A stretch of 64,000 nt of DNA, taken from assembly GCF_021919345.1 (NCBI RefSeq), contig NZ_CP089293.1:4092001-4156000 (forward strand), written 5' to 3'. The position numbers and the translations under genes are program-made. Below, piece after piece: positions 8,928 to 17,636 of this stretch (within the stretch, counting starts at the first letter, position 1; every line of letters begins with the position of its first letter). The notes under the pieces were generated by a model. That model was given only the letters and a program-made list of their open reading frames with translations, did not search any database and was not told where the DNA came from. The DNA comes from Paenarthrobacter nicotinovorans. GTDB taxonomy: Bacteria > Actinomycetota > Actinomycetes > Actinomycetales > Micrococcaceae.

Positions 8928-10328
8928 GTGAGCAGATCCCACCACACGTCCCACCACGAACCGGACACCGCCGTCGAACTCAATCCCCTGTTCAGCAGGC
9001 CCGGAGAATCCACCATCTTTCCCCGGTTCACCCTTCCGGACGGTGAATCCCTCCCCGCCACCGCGTACCAGGTTGTCCACGACGAGGCGATGCTGGACGG
9101 CAATTCCCGTTTGAACCTCGCAACGTTCGTAGGGACGTGGATGGAAACCGAAGCGTCCACCCTGTACGCCGAGACGTTCGACAAGAACATGATCGACAAG
9201 GACGAGTACCCCCAAACCGCACTCATCGAAACCCGGTGCTGGCGGATGCTCGCCGATCTCTGGAACTCACCGGATCCCGGGAAAAGCATTGGCACGTCCA
9301 CCATCGGATCCTCCGAAGCCTGCATGCTGGGCGGACTGGCCTTGAAACGGCGCTGGCAACACGCACGCCGCAAGGCCGGCAAGCCAACCGACAAACCCAA
9401 CCTCGTCCTGAGTTCAGCAGTCCAGGTGTGCTGGGAAAAGTTCTGCAACTACTGGGAAGTTGAACCCCGCTTTGTGCCGGTCTCTGCCGAACATCCCATG
9501 CTGGACGGCCACGACCTGGACAAGTACGTGGACGAAAACACCATCGGGGTCGTCGCCATCCTCGGTGTCACTTACACAGGCCGTTACGAACCCGTCCAGC
9601 TGATCTCCGATGCGCTGGATGCGATCCATGCAAGCCGCGGCCTGGACATCCCAATCCACGTTGACGGCGCGTCCGGTGCGATGGTGGCACCTTTCCTCCA
9701 GCCCGAAACGGTGTGGGATTTCAGGCTCCCCCGGGTCGCCTCGATCAACACCTCCGGACACAAATACGGACTGGTCTACCCGGGCCTGGGTTGGGTGGTG
9801 TGGCGGGACGCGGATGCGCTCCCCGAAGACCTGATCTTCCACGTCAGTTACCTGGGCGGCGACATGCCCACGTTCGCGCTGAACTTCTCCCGGCCCGGGG
9901 CACAGGTCCTCCTGCAGTACTACCTGTTCCTCCGGCTCGGTTTTGCAGGGTACAGGTCCGTCCAGGCCACTTCCCGGGATGTAGCCCTGTACCTCTCCAG
10001 CGAGATTGGAGCCATGGACGCATTCACCCTCTGGAGCGACGGCTCGGATATCCCCGTTTTCGCCTGGCAGCTCACGGAGGGCTACACGGACAAATGGAAC
10101 CTCAAGCACTTGTCCGAACGCCTCCGCATGAACGGCTGGCTGGTGCCCGCCTATCCCTTGCCTGATGGCCTGAGTGAGGTAACAGTCCAGAGAATCGTGG
10201 TGCGGAACGGATTCACCCGTGATCTCGCTTCCAGTTTTCTGGCCGACCTCACCAAGGCAGTGGAGTACCTGGACAGCCTCACGTCACCCATGCCCATGGA
10301 CAAACAGCCTGAGGGCTTCCACCACTAA
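8928..10328 (+). CDS. gadB: Glutamate decarboxylase, PLP-dependent
   Basis: A 466-residue group II decarboxylase, the same length as Escherichia coli GadB. It converts L-glutamate to GABA and CO2, consuming a proton. The PLP lysine is Lys279 in NTSGHKYGLVYPG, and HVDGASGAMVAPF lies before it. The GTG start at 8928 is chosen because AAGGAG lies 7 bases upstream. No GadC antiporter is adjacent; instead a class II glutamine amidotransferase follows 22 bases downstream. GABA may therefore be used internally or exported by a remote transporter. Confidence 0.95.
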   Translation: MSRSHHTSHHEPDTAVELNPLFSRPGESTIFPRFTLPDGESLPATAYQVVHDEAMLDGNSRLNLATFVGTWMETEASTLYAETFDKNMIDKDEYPQTALIETRCWRMLADLWNSPDPGKSIGTSTIGSSEACMLGGLALKRRWQHARRKAGKPTDKPNLVLSSAVQVCWEKFCNYWEVEPRFVPVSAEHPMLDGHDLDKYVDENTIGVVAILGVTYTGRYEPVQLISDALDAIHASRGLDIPIHVDGASGAMVAPFLQPETVWDFRLPRVASINTSGHKYGLVYPGLGWVVWRDADALPEDLIFHVSYLGGDMPTFALNFSRPGAQVLLQYYLFLRLGFAGYRSVQATSRDVALYLSSEIGAMDAFTLWSDGSDIPVFAWQLTEGYTDKWNLKHLSERLRMNGWLVPAYPLPDGLSEVTVQRIVVRNGFTRDLASSFLADLTKAVEYLDSLTSPMPMDKQPEGFHH

Positions 10329-10350
10329 ACATGCGAAGGAGAGGATTCCC

Positions 10351-11211
10351 ATGTGCCGTCTTTTCGGGCTGCATGCAGGCGCCCAAGCAGTCCGGGCAAC
10401 GTTTTGGCTCTTGAATGCACCGGACAGCCTCTCGGCCCAAAGCCGGCGGGAACCCGATGGCGCAGGAATCGGAACCTTCGACGCGGCCGGTAAGGCACAC
10501 GTTTTCAAACAGCCGATGGCAGCGTGGGAGGACCACGCCTTCGCCCGTGAAGCCCGTGACCTGAAAAGCACCACGTTCCTGGCTCACGTGCGGTACGCCA
10601 GCACCGGCGCCCTCACCATGGTCAACACGCACCCATTCGAGCAGGACGGCCGGCTCTTTGCCCATAACGGGGTGCTGCGGGGCCTGGAAAAACTTGATCG
10701 TCGCCTTGTTGAGCTCGAGGCCATGGATCTGGTGCTGGGCCAGTCGGACAGCGAGCGTCTTTTCGCGCTCATTACCGCCGAGACCAGGGCCGCCGACGGG
10801 GACATCCAGGCGGGCATAGTGGCCGCCGTTGCCTGGGTAGCCAAGGAACTGCCCGTATTCAGCCTCAATTTCATCCTGACAACGGCCACGGATATGTGGG
10901 CACTCAGGTACCCGGCGACGCACGATCTCTACATGCTTGAACGCCGCCCGGCCGCCAAACCCAGCCCCCTCGACGTCCAAAGCGCACGAATCCGCTCCCA
11001 CAGCTCCGAACTCTCCCGGTCCCCGCACGTCCTCCTCGCCACCGAGCCAATGGACCAAAACCCCGGCTGGCGACCCATGGCGTCGGGCGAGCTGGTTCAC
11101 GTCGGACCGGACCTGACGGTGACATCCACTATCGCCTTCCCCGATGCCCCGACCTACCCGCTTAGCCTCGCCGACCTCGAACCGGCCGCGGCAGCGTCGC
11201 AGGCACGGTGA
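10351..11211 (+). CDS. Class II glutamine amidotransferase (YafJ-like)
   Basis: A 286-residue Ntn-type amidotransferase. Residue 2 is the nucleophile cysteine (MCRLFGLH), and the conserved glutamine-binding elements include the HVRYASTGALTMVNTHPF stretch and FAHNGVLRGLE. Such enzymes release ammonia from glutamine and leave glutamate. No synthase domain is fused, so the ammonia acceptor is unknown. It follows gadB by 22 bases with AGGAGAGG 7 bases ahead of its ATG, so the two are very likely cotranscribed. That pairing suggests a glutamate supply role, which is an inference. Confidence 0.9.
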   Translation: MCRLFGLHAGAQAVRATFWLLNAPDSLSAQSRREPDGAGIGTFDAAGKAHVFKQPMAAWEDHAFAREARDLKSTTFLAHVRYASTGALTMVNTHPFEQDGRLFAHNGVLRGLEKLDRRLVELEAMDLVLGQSDSERLFALITAETRAADGDIQAGIVAAVAWVAKELPVFSLNFILTTATDMWALRYPATHDLYMLERRPAAKPSPLDVQSARIRSHSSELSRSPHVLLATEPMDQNPGWRPMASGELVHVGPDLTVTSTIAFPDAPTYPLSLADLEPAAAASQAR

Positions 11212-11249
11212 CCCCGGCTGCCTTAGTCCGCACTTTTGGCGAGCAGACG

Positions 11250-11273
11250 ACGACGGCGAGCTGCCGCTGTCGT
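11250..11273. terminator. Short imperfect hairpin after the amidotransferase
   Basis: A GC-rich imperfect inverted repeat (ACGAC..GGC / GCC..GTCGT) lies 39 bases after the stop at 11211 and before the convergent HAD gene. A possible bidirectional terminator without a T-run. Confidence 0.35.
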
Positions 11274-11295
11274 GGGGCTGGTTACCTGTGCCTGG

Positions 11296-11946
11296 TCAGG
11301 CAGGGCACCCGCCAACGATGGCGTTGATGGCTTCTGCAGCCGTCGGAGCAGCGAGGTCCGGTGCGGGAAGCCCCTCAGGCCAGGTCTTGCCTCGGGATAC
11401 CCAAGCGGTTTTCAGGCCTGCTCCGCTGCCGCCCAGGATGTCCGCCGTCGGGTGGTCGCCGATCATCCAGCCGCCGCTCAATGACTCCCCTATGCGGTCG
11501 GCAGCGAGGCGGAAAATCCCAGGGTCCGGCTTCTTTACTCCTGCGGCCTCGGAAATAACTACGTCGTCAACGTGCGGTTCGAGGCCGAGGCTGCGGACTT
11601 TGAGCGCCTGCTGCGTCGTCGCGCCGTTGGTAACGATGCCCACCTTCCAACGCGCTTCACGGGCGTTCCGAAGGGCGACCACGACAGTCTCATCCAGTGT
11701 CATCAAGGGCACGTGGTCAAAGAGCAACATCTTCATGAGAGACGTCGGTTCCGGCGAGGCATCGAAGCGCTCCCCAATGGCACGCACCAGGGAATCACGG
11801 GGTTCGTAGCCGTCCCTGTCCAATTCAATGAGCCACGCCGTGTCCTGTGCGGATCCCCCGAGCGCACCAACAAAGGAAGAGGCCCAGGTGTTGAATGCTG
11901 CTGCCCTGTCCACGAGGGTATTGTCGAGGTCAACAAGCAGCAGCAT
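11296..11946 (-). CDS. HAD-superfamily hydrolase (phosphatase)
   Basis: A 216-residue haloacid-dehalogenase phosphatase. Motif I is DLDNTLVD (residues 6-13, two catalytic Asp), motif II is VTNGAT, motif III has KKPDPGIF, and motif IV is GDHPTADI. The helical cap between motifs I and II is the subfamily I type seen in YjjG-like nucleotidases and phosphoglycolate phosphatases, so a soluble phosphomonoesterase is likely, substrate unknown. The ATG at 11946 has a G-rich site just upstream. It is divergent from the DUF222/HNH gene, and its upstream region holds the direct repeats at 12009-12043. Confidence 0.88.
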   Translation of the reverse strand: MLLLVDLDNTLVDRAAAFNTWASSFVGALGGSAQDTAWLIELDRDGYEPRDSLVRAIGERFDASPEPTSLMKMLLFDHVPLMTLDETVVVALRNAREARWKVGIVTNGATTQQALKVRSLGLEPHVDDVVISEAAGVKKPDPGIFRLAADRIGESLSGGWMIGDHPTADILGGSGAGLKTAWVSRGKTWPEGLPAPDLAAPTAAEAINAIVGGCPA

Positions 11947-12008
11947 TCCCCCAGAATACGATCCCGGAAGGCCGGGGCGGCAGCCTGCCGTGCGGTGTGC
12001 TGGAAGTT

Positions 12009-12043
12009 TGTCCACATACGGTGGGGCTGTCCACATACGGTGG
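12009..12043. repeat. Two direct copies of TGTCCACATACGGTGG
   Basis: Identical 16-base copies at 12009-12024 and 12028-12043, with a 19-base period. Each contains the dyad CCAC-N5-GTGG. They lie between the divergent HAD and DUF222/HNH genes, 44 bases before the HNH start, so they may bind a dimeric regulator. Confidence 0.6.
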
Positions 12044-12086
12044 TTGAGGGCTTCTGGCGTTCTTGAGGGTCTGACAGGCTTGATCC

Positions 12087-13913
12087 ATGGATGGGATTGG
12101 GCAGCTCGTGGGACCTGGGACAGCGTCTCCTGGTCATGATGGAGCGCGTTCAGACCATGAAGGAACTCCCTCATCAGGCCTGCTTCATGGCAGGGTGCCA
12201 TCGTCCGTTGCCCAATGCCCTTCCGGCGACTTGCCCCGGCCATCCCTAAACGACGGTAGAGATGCCCTTCTCCTGGCACAGACGGCGCTCGGTTCTTATC
12301 TTGACGATGCTTCCGAGGCGTTGGTCGAGCTGGGTAGTTCGGTCGCTGCAGATACCCGCTTGTTTGGCTTTGGGGAGGCTGCTGATTTTGCGGGCCGGGT
12401 AGAGGATCTGTCTCGGCAGCTGGAGTACGTGCAGGTCGTCGCGGCGCAGGCTGTGGAGCGGACCCGGACCGAGGCGCAGCGTGCGGTGCCGGCACAGCAG
12501 CCCGGACAGTCCCCGGCGTCCGGCGCCCAGGAATGGCGGACGGGGTGGACCGAGCCCGCCGGTGAGTCAGAAGGTGGCGTCGGCGGTGACTCCGTCCCGG
12601 CTGCTGCTGATGGTGGTGGTGGCAGTGTTTTGGATGATGGGTACCGGAACGCGGCGGAGTTCCTCCGGGCCCGGTTGAGGATCGGGATCGGCGAAGCACG
12701 GCGCAGGCTCGCCCTCGCCACCGATGTCCTGCCCGGGGCCGGAATAACCGGCCAGGAAATCCCGGCCCGTCGTCAAAGACTCGCCGACGCCCTCCACACC
12801 GGACAGGTCCCGTCCCGGTCCGCGACGATCATCAGCACCGCCCTGGACAAAGCCCAACACTTCACCGACCCGGACACCCTCACCGGCATGGAACACGCCC
12901 TCACCACCACCGCCACACAGTCCGACCCCGACTTCGTCACCAAAATGGCCAACCGCTGGATCGACCACATCGACCAAAACGGCCCCGAACCCACCGAAGA
13001 AGCCCTCCGCCATGTCCAAGGCGCGTTCCTCCGACGCCGACGCCGCCACGGACTCCACCACCTGGAAATCTTCGCCACCACCGAACAATACGAAACCCTC
13101 ACCACCGCCATGAACGCCGCCACCAACCCACGACTCACCAACACCACCGGCCCTGACCAAGGCGCGGTTCAAAGCACGGTTCAGGGCACTGCCCTAGGCG
13201 CTGACCACGGCACGGCTACCGCGTCGGCACCGGCTGCAGGTGATCCGAACCGTGCGGGCCCCGGACTGGACCGGCGCTCCCGCGCCCAGAAACTCCTCGA
13301 CGGCCTCATCGGAGCCTGCGCCGTAGCCATGACCACCGGGAAACTGCCCAGCAACGGCGGACTCCGACCCCAACTCACCGTCACCATCGACCACCACGAA
13401 CTCTTCCAACAACTCACCCACACCACCACGAGCGCCACAAAAGAAACCAACACCCCGAAGCAGCCGGGCCCCCGGAACACTGTCAGTACCGGCACCGCGA
13501 CCTACACCGGTCCGATCCACCCCAACACCATCCGCAAAATCGCCTGCGACGCCGACATCCTGCCCGTCCTGCTCGGCACCGACTCCCAAATACTCGACAT
13601 CGGCCGCACCACCCGGATCTTCCCACCCCACATCCGCAAAGCCATCACCGCCCGCGACGGCGGCTGCGCGTTCCCCGACTGCACCCTCCCCGCACCCTGG
13701 TGCGAAGCCCACCACATCACCTACTGGTCACAAGGCGGCACCACAGGAACAAACAACGCCACCCTGCTCTGCTCCCACCACCACCACCTCATCCACAAAG
13801 AACACTGGCGCATCACCATCCAAAACGGCGTCCCCTGGTTCATCCCCCCACCCCACATCGACCCCCACCAAACACCCCGACGCAACCACCACCACACACC
13901 ACCAAAAACATGA
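12087..13913 (+). CDS. DUF222 / HNH endonuclease (13E12 family)
   Basis: A 608-residue protein. An N-terminal DUF222 region (about residues 60-400) with helix-rich segments is followed by an HNH nuclease motif near residues 519-573: the CAFPDC and LLCSHHHHLIHKEHW cysteines and histidines, with EAHHI as the core. Such proteins are numerous in Arthrobacter and mycobacteria; their role is unknown, and mobile or defence-related functions are suggested. The first 50 residues look non-conserved, so the true start may be later. The 3' half is almost purged of G at third positions (runs of ACC, CAC, AAC), unlike neighbouring genes. Confidence 0.85.
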   Translation: MDGIGQLVGPGTASPGHDGARSDHEGTPSSGLLHGRVPSSVAQCPSGDLPRPSLNDGRDALLLAQTALGSYLDDASEALVELGSSVAADTRLFGFGEAADFAGRVEDLSRQLEYVQVVAAQAVERTRTEAQRAVPAQQPGQSPASGAQEWRTGWTEPAGESEGGVGGDSVPAAADGGGGSVLDDGYRNAAEFLRARLRIGIGEARRRLALATDVLPGAGITGQEIPARRQRLADALHTGQVPSRSATIISTALDKAQHFTDPDTLTGMEHALTTTATQSDPDFVTKMANRWIDHIDQNGPEPTEEALRHVQGAFLRRRRRHGLHHLEIFATTEQYETLTTAMNAATNPRLTNTTGPDQGAVQSTVQGTALGADHGTATASAPAAGDPNRAGPGLDRRSRAQKLLDGLIGACAVAMTTGKLPSNGGLRPQLTVTIDHHELFQQLTHTTTSATKETNTPKQPGPRNTVSTGTATYTGPIHPNTIRKIACDADILPVLLGTDSQILDIGRTTRIFPPHIRKAITARDGGCAFPDCTLPAPWCEAHHITYWSQGGTTGTNNATLLCSHHHHLIHKEHWRITIQNGVPWFIPPPHIDPHQTPRRNHHHTPPKT

Positions 13914-14128
13914 CACCGGGCGATAAGCCTGATCAAACCGCTCCGCAAAAAGTCAGATGAGGAGTGCCCGTGGGAAACGCGACGCCAAGCACCCCTGACG
14001 CGGACTCAACCAGGGTGGCCGTGTAAGGTCACGGCGATGGTGGTCGCGTTCAGGGCGAAGGATGACGGCGGGCTGGCTCCAGGACCCGGGCCTCACACCT
14101 CAGGCCACGGAATCAAGCCCAGCCGGAA

Positions 14129-15316
14129 TCAATGCGAGGTGGGCCAGCCCGTGTACGACTCCGCCAGGTACGCCTTGGCATGCTCGGACGTAACCACCGA
14201 GTGCAGCTCACCGAGTTGGCGGGCGCGGTCGAAATCGTCGGCTCCCGGGACGGTGTGCAGCATGGACGTCATCCAATAGGAGAAGTGCTGCGCCTTCCAA
14301 ACTCGGTCCAGGGCGCGATCACTGTAGGAGTCCAGGAGGGCCGTGGAGCCGTTGGCGTAGAAGGAGTCGAGCCCTTCGAAGAGCACTTTGACATCATGGA
14401 TGGCCAGGTTCAGGCCTTTGGCCCCCGTCGGCGGGACCGTGTGGGCGGCGTCGCCTGCGAGGAAGAGGTTGCCGTGGCGCATGGGCGTGTGCACGAAGCT
14501 GCGGAACGGCAAGACCATCTTCTCCAGGACCGGGCCTTCCTTGAGCTCGAACCCGTTGCCATTGACGCGCTTGCGGAACTCGGTCCAGATTCGTTCGTCG
14601 TCCCAGTCGGCCACGTTTTCCTTGGGATCACATTGGAAGTACATGCGCTGCACCGTCTCGGTGCGCTGGCTGATCAAGGCGAAGCCGTCTTTGGAATTGG
14701 CGTAGATCAGCTCGTCGGCGCTGCGGGGTGCTTCTGCCAGGATGCCGAACCACGCAAACGGGTACTCGTGGAAATACCACTTGCGATCAGCTTCGGGGAT
14801 CTGGAAGCGGCAGTGGCTGCGGGATCCGTCGGCACCGACGAGGAAGTCAGCCTGGATCTCGAACTCCTGCCCTTCCGAGTCAGTGAACCAGACCTTCGGT
14901 TTGCCTTCGAGGTCATGCACGGTGGTATCCGAGACGCTGTACATGACGTCGCCGCCGTCAGCCTCCCGACGGGCGGCGAGATCCATGAAAACGTCTGTCT
15001 GCGGGTACAGCCACACGGACTCGCCAACGAGTTCCTTGAAATTGATGCGGTGGCTTTCGCCGTTGAAGCGCAGCTCGATGCCGTCGTGCCGGTCGCCCTC
15101 GCGGAGCACTCTGTCCGACACTCCTGAGTCGACCAGCAGGTTCACCGTGCCGTGCTCCAGGATTCCGGCGCGAACTGTTTCCTGGATGTCCTTGCGGCTG
15201 CGGATTTCAACCACCACAGAGTCGATTCCCTGCCTGGCCAGCAGATGGGAAAGCATGAGCCCGGCAGGGCCTCCGCCCATGATGGCTACCTGGGTGCTGA
15301 TGGGTGTGCGTGTCAT
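14129..15316 (-). CDS. pobA: 4-hydroxybenzoate 3-monooxygenase
   Basis: A 395-residue class A flavoprotein monooxygenase, matching PobA length (394 in Pseudomonas). It hydroxylates 4-hydroxybenzoate to protocatechuate using FAD and NAD(P)H. The FAD motif GGGPAGLMLSHLL is at residues 14-26, the DG-type motif is present, and GDAAHTVPPTGAKGLNLA binds the flavin near residue 287. The ATG has GAGGAAT just upstream. It sits downstream of an IclR regulator on the same strand with an operator-like site 95 bases upstream. No protocatechuate ring-cleavage genes are in the window. Confidence 0.95.
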   Translation of the reverse strand: MTRTPISTQVAIMGGGPAGLMLSHLLARQGIDSVVVEIRSRKDIQETVRAGILEHGTVNLLVDSGVSDRVLREGDRHDGIELRFNGESHRINFKELVGESVWLYPQTDVFMDLAARREADGGDVMYSVSDTTVHDLEGKPKVWFTDSEGQEFEIQADFLVGADGSRSHCRFQIPEADRKWYFHEYPFAWFGILAEAPRSADELIYANSKDGFALISQRTETVQRMYFQCDPKENVADWDDERIWTEFRKRVNGNGFELKEGPVLEKMVLPFRSFVHTPMRHGNLFLAGDAAHTVPPTGAKGLNLAIHDVKVLFEGLDSFYANGSTALLDSYSDRALDRVWKAQHFSYWMTSMLHTVPGADDFDRARQLGELHSVVTSEHAKAYLAESYTGWPTSH

Positions 15317-15401
15317 GATTCCTCGCTTCGTTGCGGATCCCCGCGCTTCGAACGGCTGGGATGAGCTTGGAATCAGTGTGGCCCGAACGGAGTGACTGGC
15401 G

Positions 15402-16175
15402 TTACATCACTTCCATTGAACGGAAGTTGTGATTGTTATCGCCCAGCTGGCGTCCGATGCCACGTGCCGCGGTCTGCAACGCCGGCACCAGCGCTTGGAG
15501 CCGCATCTCGGCCAAAGGAACCACCACCCCGAGGGCCGCCACCGTCCGGCGCTTACTGTCCAGTATGGGCACAGCGATTCCCCAGGTATCCGGATCAACA
15601 ACGCCCGCCAGCTGGGCATAGCCTTGCTGCGCGGCTTCGGCCAGGAGATGACGCACGACGTCGGCGGTAACCTTTCCCGCCGGGTCCCGGAAGTGCTTGA
15701 GGTACTCCGCCTGCAGCTCCCGTGGTTGGTTGGCCATGAGGGCCAGGCCGGCAGACGAAATATGGACGGGCATCCGCCCGGCGACCCGCGCCCTGTTGGC
15801 CACGGACCCGCGCCGGGAAAGGCGCTCCACGAACAGCGCTTCCCAGCCTTCGAGGATGGCCAGGTTGACGTTCTGGTTGAGGACCTGCTGAATGTCCTCC
15901 ATGAACGGCATGGCAGCCTGACGCAGGGCCAGCGTGGGCGAATTGCGGTTCACCAGTTCCCATAAGCGCAGCCCGAGGCGCACCGTCCCGCCCGCGCCAA
16001 GATCCAGCAGCCCCTGCTGGGAAAGCTGGCGGACCAGGCGGTGGGCGGAGGACAACGGAAGGCCCGCCCGTTCAGCGAGTTCCGTCAGCTGCAGCGATGT
16101 CACGCCCTCGGGAAACGCCGCGATCAACCGCACGACGCGTTCGACCACGGAGTCGCCGGATGATGAGTTGGCCAC
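15402..16175 (-). CDS. IclR-family regulator of aromatic acid genes
   Basis: A 257-residue IclR protein. The N-terminal winged helix (about residues 8-65: VTSLQLTELAERAGLPLSSAHRLVRQL) is followed by the effector-binding domain that holds aromatic ligands in PcaR, PobR and PcaU. It lies between pobA and the divergent pcaK-like gene, so 4-hydroxybenzoate or protocatechuate is the likely signal. Two TTCCATT-S-AA-Y-GG sites, one in its own promoter region and one at its 3' end before pobA, could be its operators. Confidence 0.88.
   Translation of the reverse strand: MANSSSGDSVVERVVRLIAAFPEGVTSLQLTELAERAGLPLSSAHRLVRQLSQQGLLDLGAGGTVRLGLRLWELVNRNSPTLALRQAAMPFMEDIQQVLNQNVNLAILEGWEALFVERLSRRGSVANRARVAGRMPVHISSAGLALMANQPRELQAEYLKHFRDPAGKVTADVVRHLLAEAAQQGYAQLAGVVDPDTWGIAVPILDSKRRTVAALGVVVPLAEMRLQALVPALQTAARGIGRQLGDNNHNFRSMEVM
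15411..15423. promoter_or_regulatory. Operator-like site before pobA
   Basis: TTCCATTGAACGG, inside the inverted repeat ACTTCC-N7-GGAAGT, 95 bases upstream of the pobA start and overlapping the end of the regulator gene. It matches the site at 16264-16276 at 11 of 13 positions. Confidence 0.45.
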
Positions 16176-16263
16176 CGTTCACCACCTTTCTGAAAGCGCG
16201 TAAGGGACGACGCACGAAACTGCGCGATGGCACCAAGCTGACGCCATCCACCGAAATTATCGA

Positions 16264-16276
16264 TTCCATTCAATGG
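16264..16276. promoter_or_regulatory. Operator-like palindrome between iclR and pcaK-type genes
   Basis: TTCCATTCAATGG contains the dyad CCATT-C-AATGG, in the gap between divergent genes starting at 16175 and 16368. A plausible autoregulatory IclR site. Confidence 0.5.
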
Positions 16277-16367
16277 TAGGACGTGTGCCACGTTACAAAG
16301 AGTGGTGATAAAACTCTCGTAACTAACCGGACGTTCAGGCGACCGGAACCCTAGCAACGAGGACGCT

Positions 16368-17636
16368 ATGCCAACGATGTCATCTGCCCGCCGCTCCCAA
16401 TGGCCCGTGTGGCTTTGCTGGCTGGCCATGGTCCTGGACGGTTTCGACCTTGTGGTCCTCGGGACCGTTATTCCAACACTGATCAAGACCGGGGAACTAG
16501 GTTTTGACGCCGTGGGAGCCACGTTCGCAGCCACCATCTCCCTGGTCGGCGTTGGCTTGGGAGCGCTCTTCATTGCACCGCTCTCGGACAAGTTCGGTCG
16601 CCGCAGGCTGCTGATCGCCTGCGTGGCGGGCTTTTCGGTTTTCACCATCGCCGTGGCGTTCGCCCCCAATGTGGCGGTTTTCTCGGCGATGCGTCTCCTT
16701 GCAGGCCTCGGCCTTGGTGCGTGCCTGCCTGCAGCCCTGGCGTACATGAACGACTACGCCCCTTCCGGTACGGCAGGAAAATCCACCACCAGGACCATGA
16801 CCGGATACCACGTGGGCGCCGTGGCCACCGCGCTGCTGGCCATCATCATCGTTCCGAACTGGCGTCTCATGTTCATCATTGGTGGAGTCGCCGGGCTGGT
16901 GCTCCTGCCCTTCCTGTGGGCGAAGCTTCCCGAGTCGCTGCCTGAAGCAGCCCCGGCCCAAGCGGGCGGGGCGCCCAAGCCCGCAGCCGGCGTCGCGCGT
17001 TCCGCAAATCCCGCAGCCAAGAACGGTTTCCGGGACCTGCTCCAAAAGCCGTATCCGGTAGTCGCCCTGGGAATTGGCGTGGCGTCATTCATGGGATTGC
17101 TGCTGGTTTACGGCCTCAACACCTGGCTGCCCCAGCTCATGGCTGCCGCCGGATATCCGGTCAGCACGGGCCTGACACTGCTGCTCGTCCTGAACCTCGG
17201 GGCTGTCGCCGGGCTGTTCCTGGCCGGGGTCCTGGCCGACAAGCACGGGACCAAGAAAATCGTGCTGCTCTGGTTTGGGCTGTCAGCCGTCTTCCTGGCC
17301 ATCCTGAGCGTCAAAATCCAGAACGAATTCCTGCTCAACGCCGCCGTGTTCGTTACGGGCATCTTCGTGTTCAGTTCACAGGTGCTGGTCTACGCCTGGG
17401 TGAGCCAGTTGTTCCCGCCACGGCTCCGCGGAACGGCCCTCGGCTTCGCTGCCGGAGTGGGCCGGCTTGGTGCCATTGTCGGCCCAGCCGTGACAGGAAC
17501 CCTGGTTGCGGCCAACATCGCGTACCCGGCGGGCTTCTACGTGTTTGCCGCCGCCGGCGTGCTGGCTGTCGTGGCGCTGGTCCTGGTCCCGCATGAGGTC
17601 AAAAACAGCGAGGAAACCGTCACGGCCGACCACTAA
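16368..17636 (+). CDS. MFS aromatic acid:H+ symporter (PcaK/BenK type)
   Basis: A 422-residue permease with 12 predicted membrane helices. Helix 1 carries DGFDLVVLGTVIPTL, the pattern typical of aromatic acid/H+ symporters, and the loop 2-3 motif is PLSDKFGRRR (residues 71-80). A polar Ala/Pro-rich loop near residue 195-220 separates the halves. Placed divergently from an IclR regulator and pobA, it most likely imports 4-hydroxybenzoate or protocatechuate. GAGGACG lies shortly before the ATG at 16368. It ends four bases into the convergent HPt-like gene. Confidence 0.9.
   Translation: MPTMSSARRSQWPVWLCWLAMVLDGFDLVVLGTVIPTLIKTGELGFDAVGATFAATISLVGVGLGALFIAPLSDKFGRRRLLIACVAGFSVFTIAVAFAPNVAVFSAMRLLAGLGLGACLPAALAYMNDYAPSGTAGKSTTRTMTGYHVGAVATALLAIIIVPNWRLMFIIGGVAGLVLLPFLWAKLPESLPEAAPAQAGGAPKPAAGVARSANPAAKNGFRDLLQKPYPVVALGIGVASFMGLLLVYGLNTWLPQLMAAAGYPVSTGLTLLLVLNLGAVAGLFLAGVLADKHGTKKIVLLWFGLSAVFLAILSVKIQNEFLLNAAVFVTGIFVFSSQVLVYAWVSQLFPPRLRGTALGFAAGVGRLGAIVGPAVTGTLVAANIAYPAGFYVFAAAGVLAVVALVLVPHEVKNSEETVTADH

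Noticed and set aside
13750..13913. Histidine/proline-rich end of the DUF222/HNH protein taken as a tandem repeat
   Set aside because: The His cluster is part of the HNH motif and the rest is codon bias, without a regular repeat unit.
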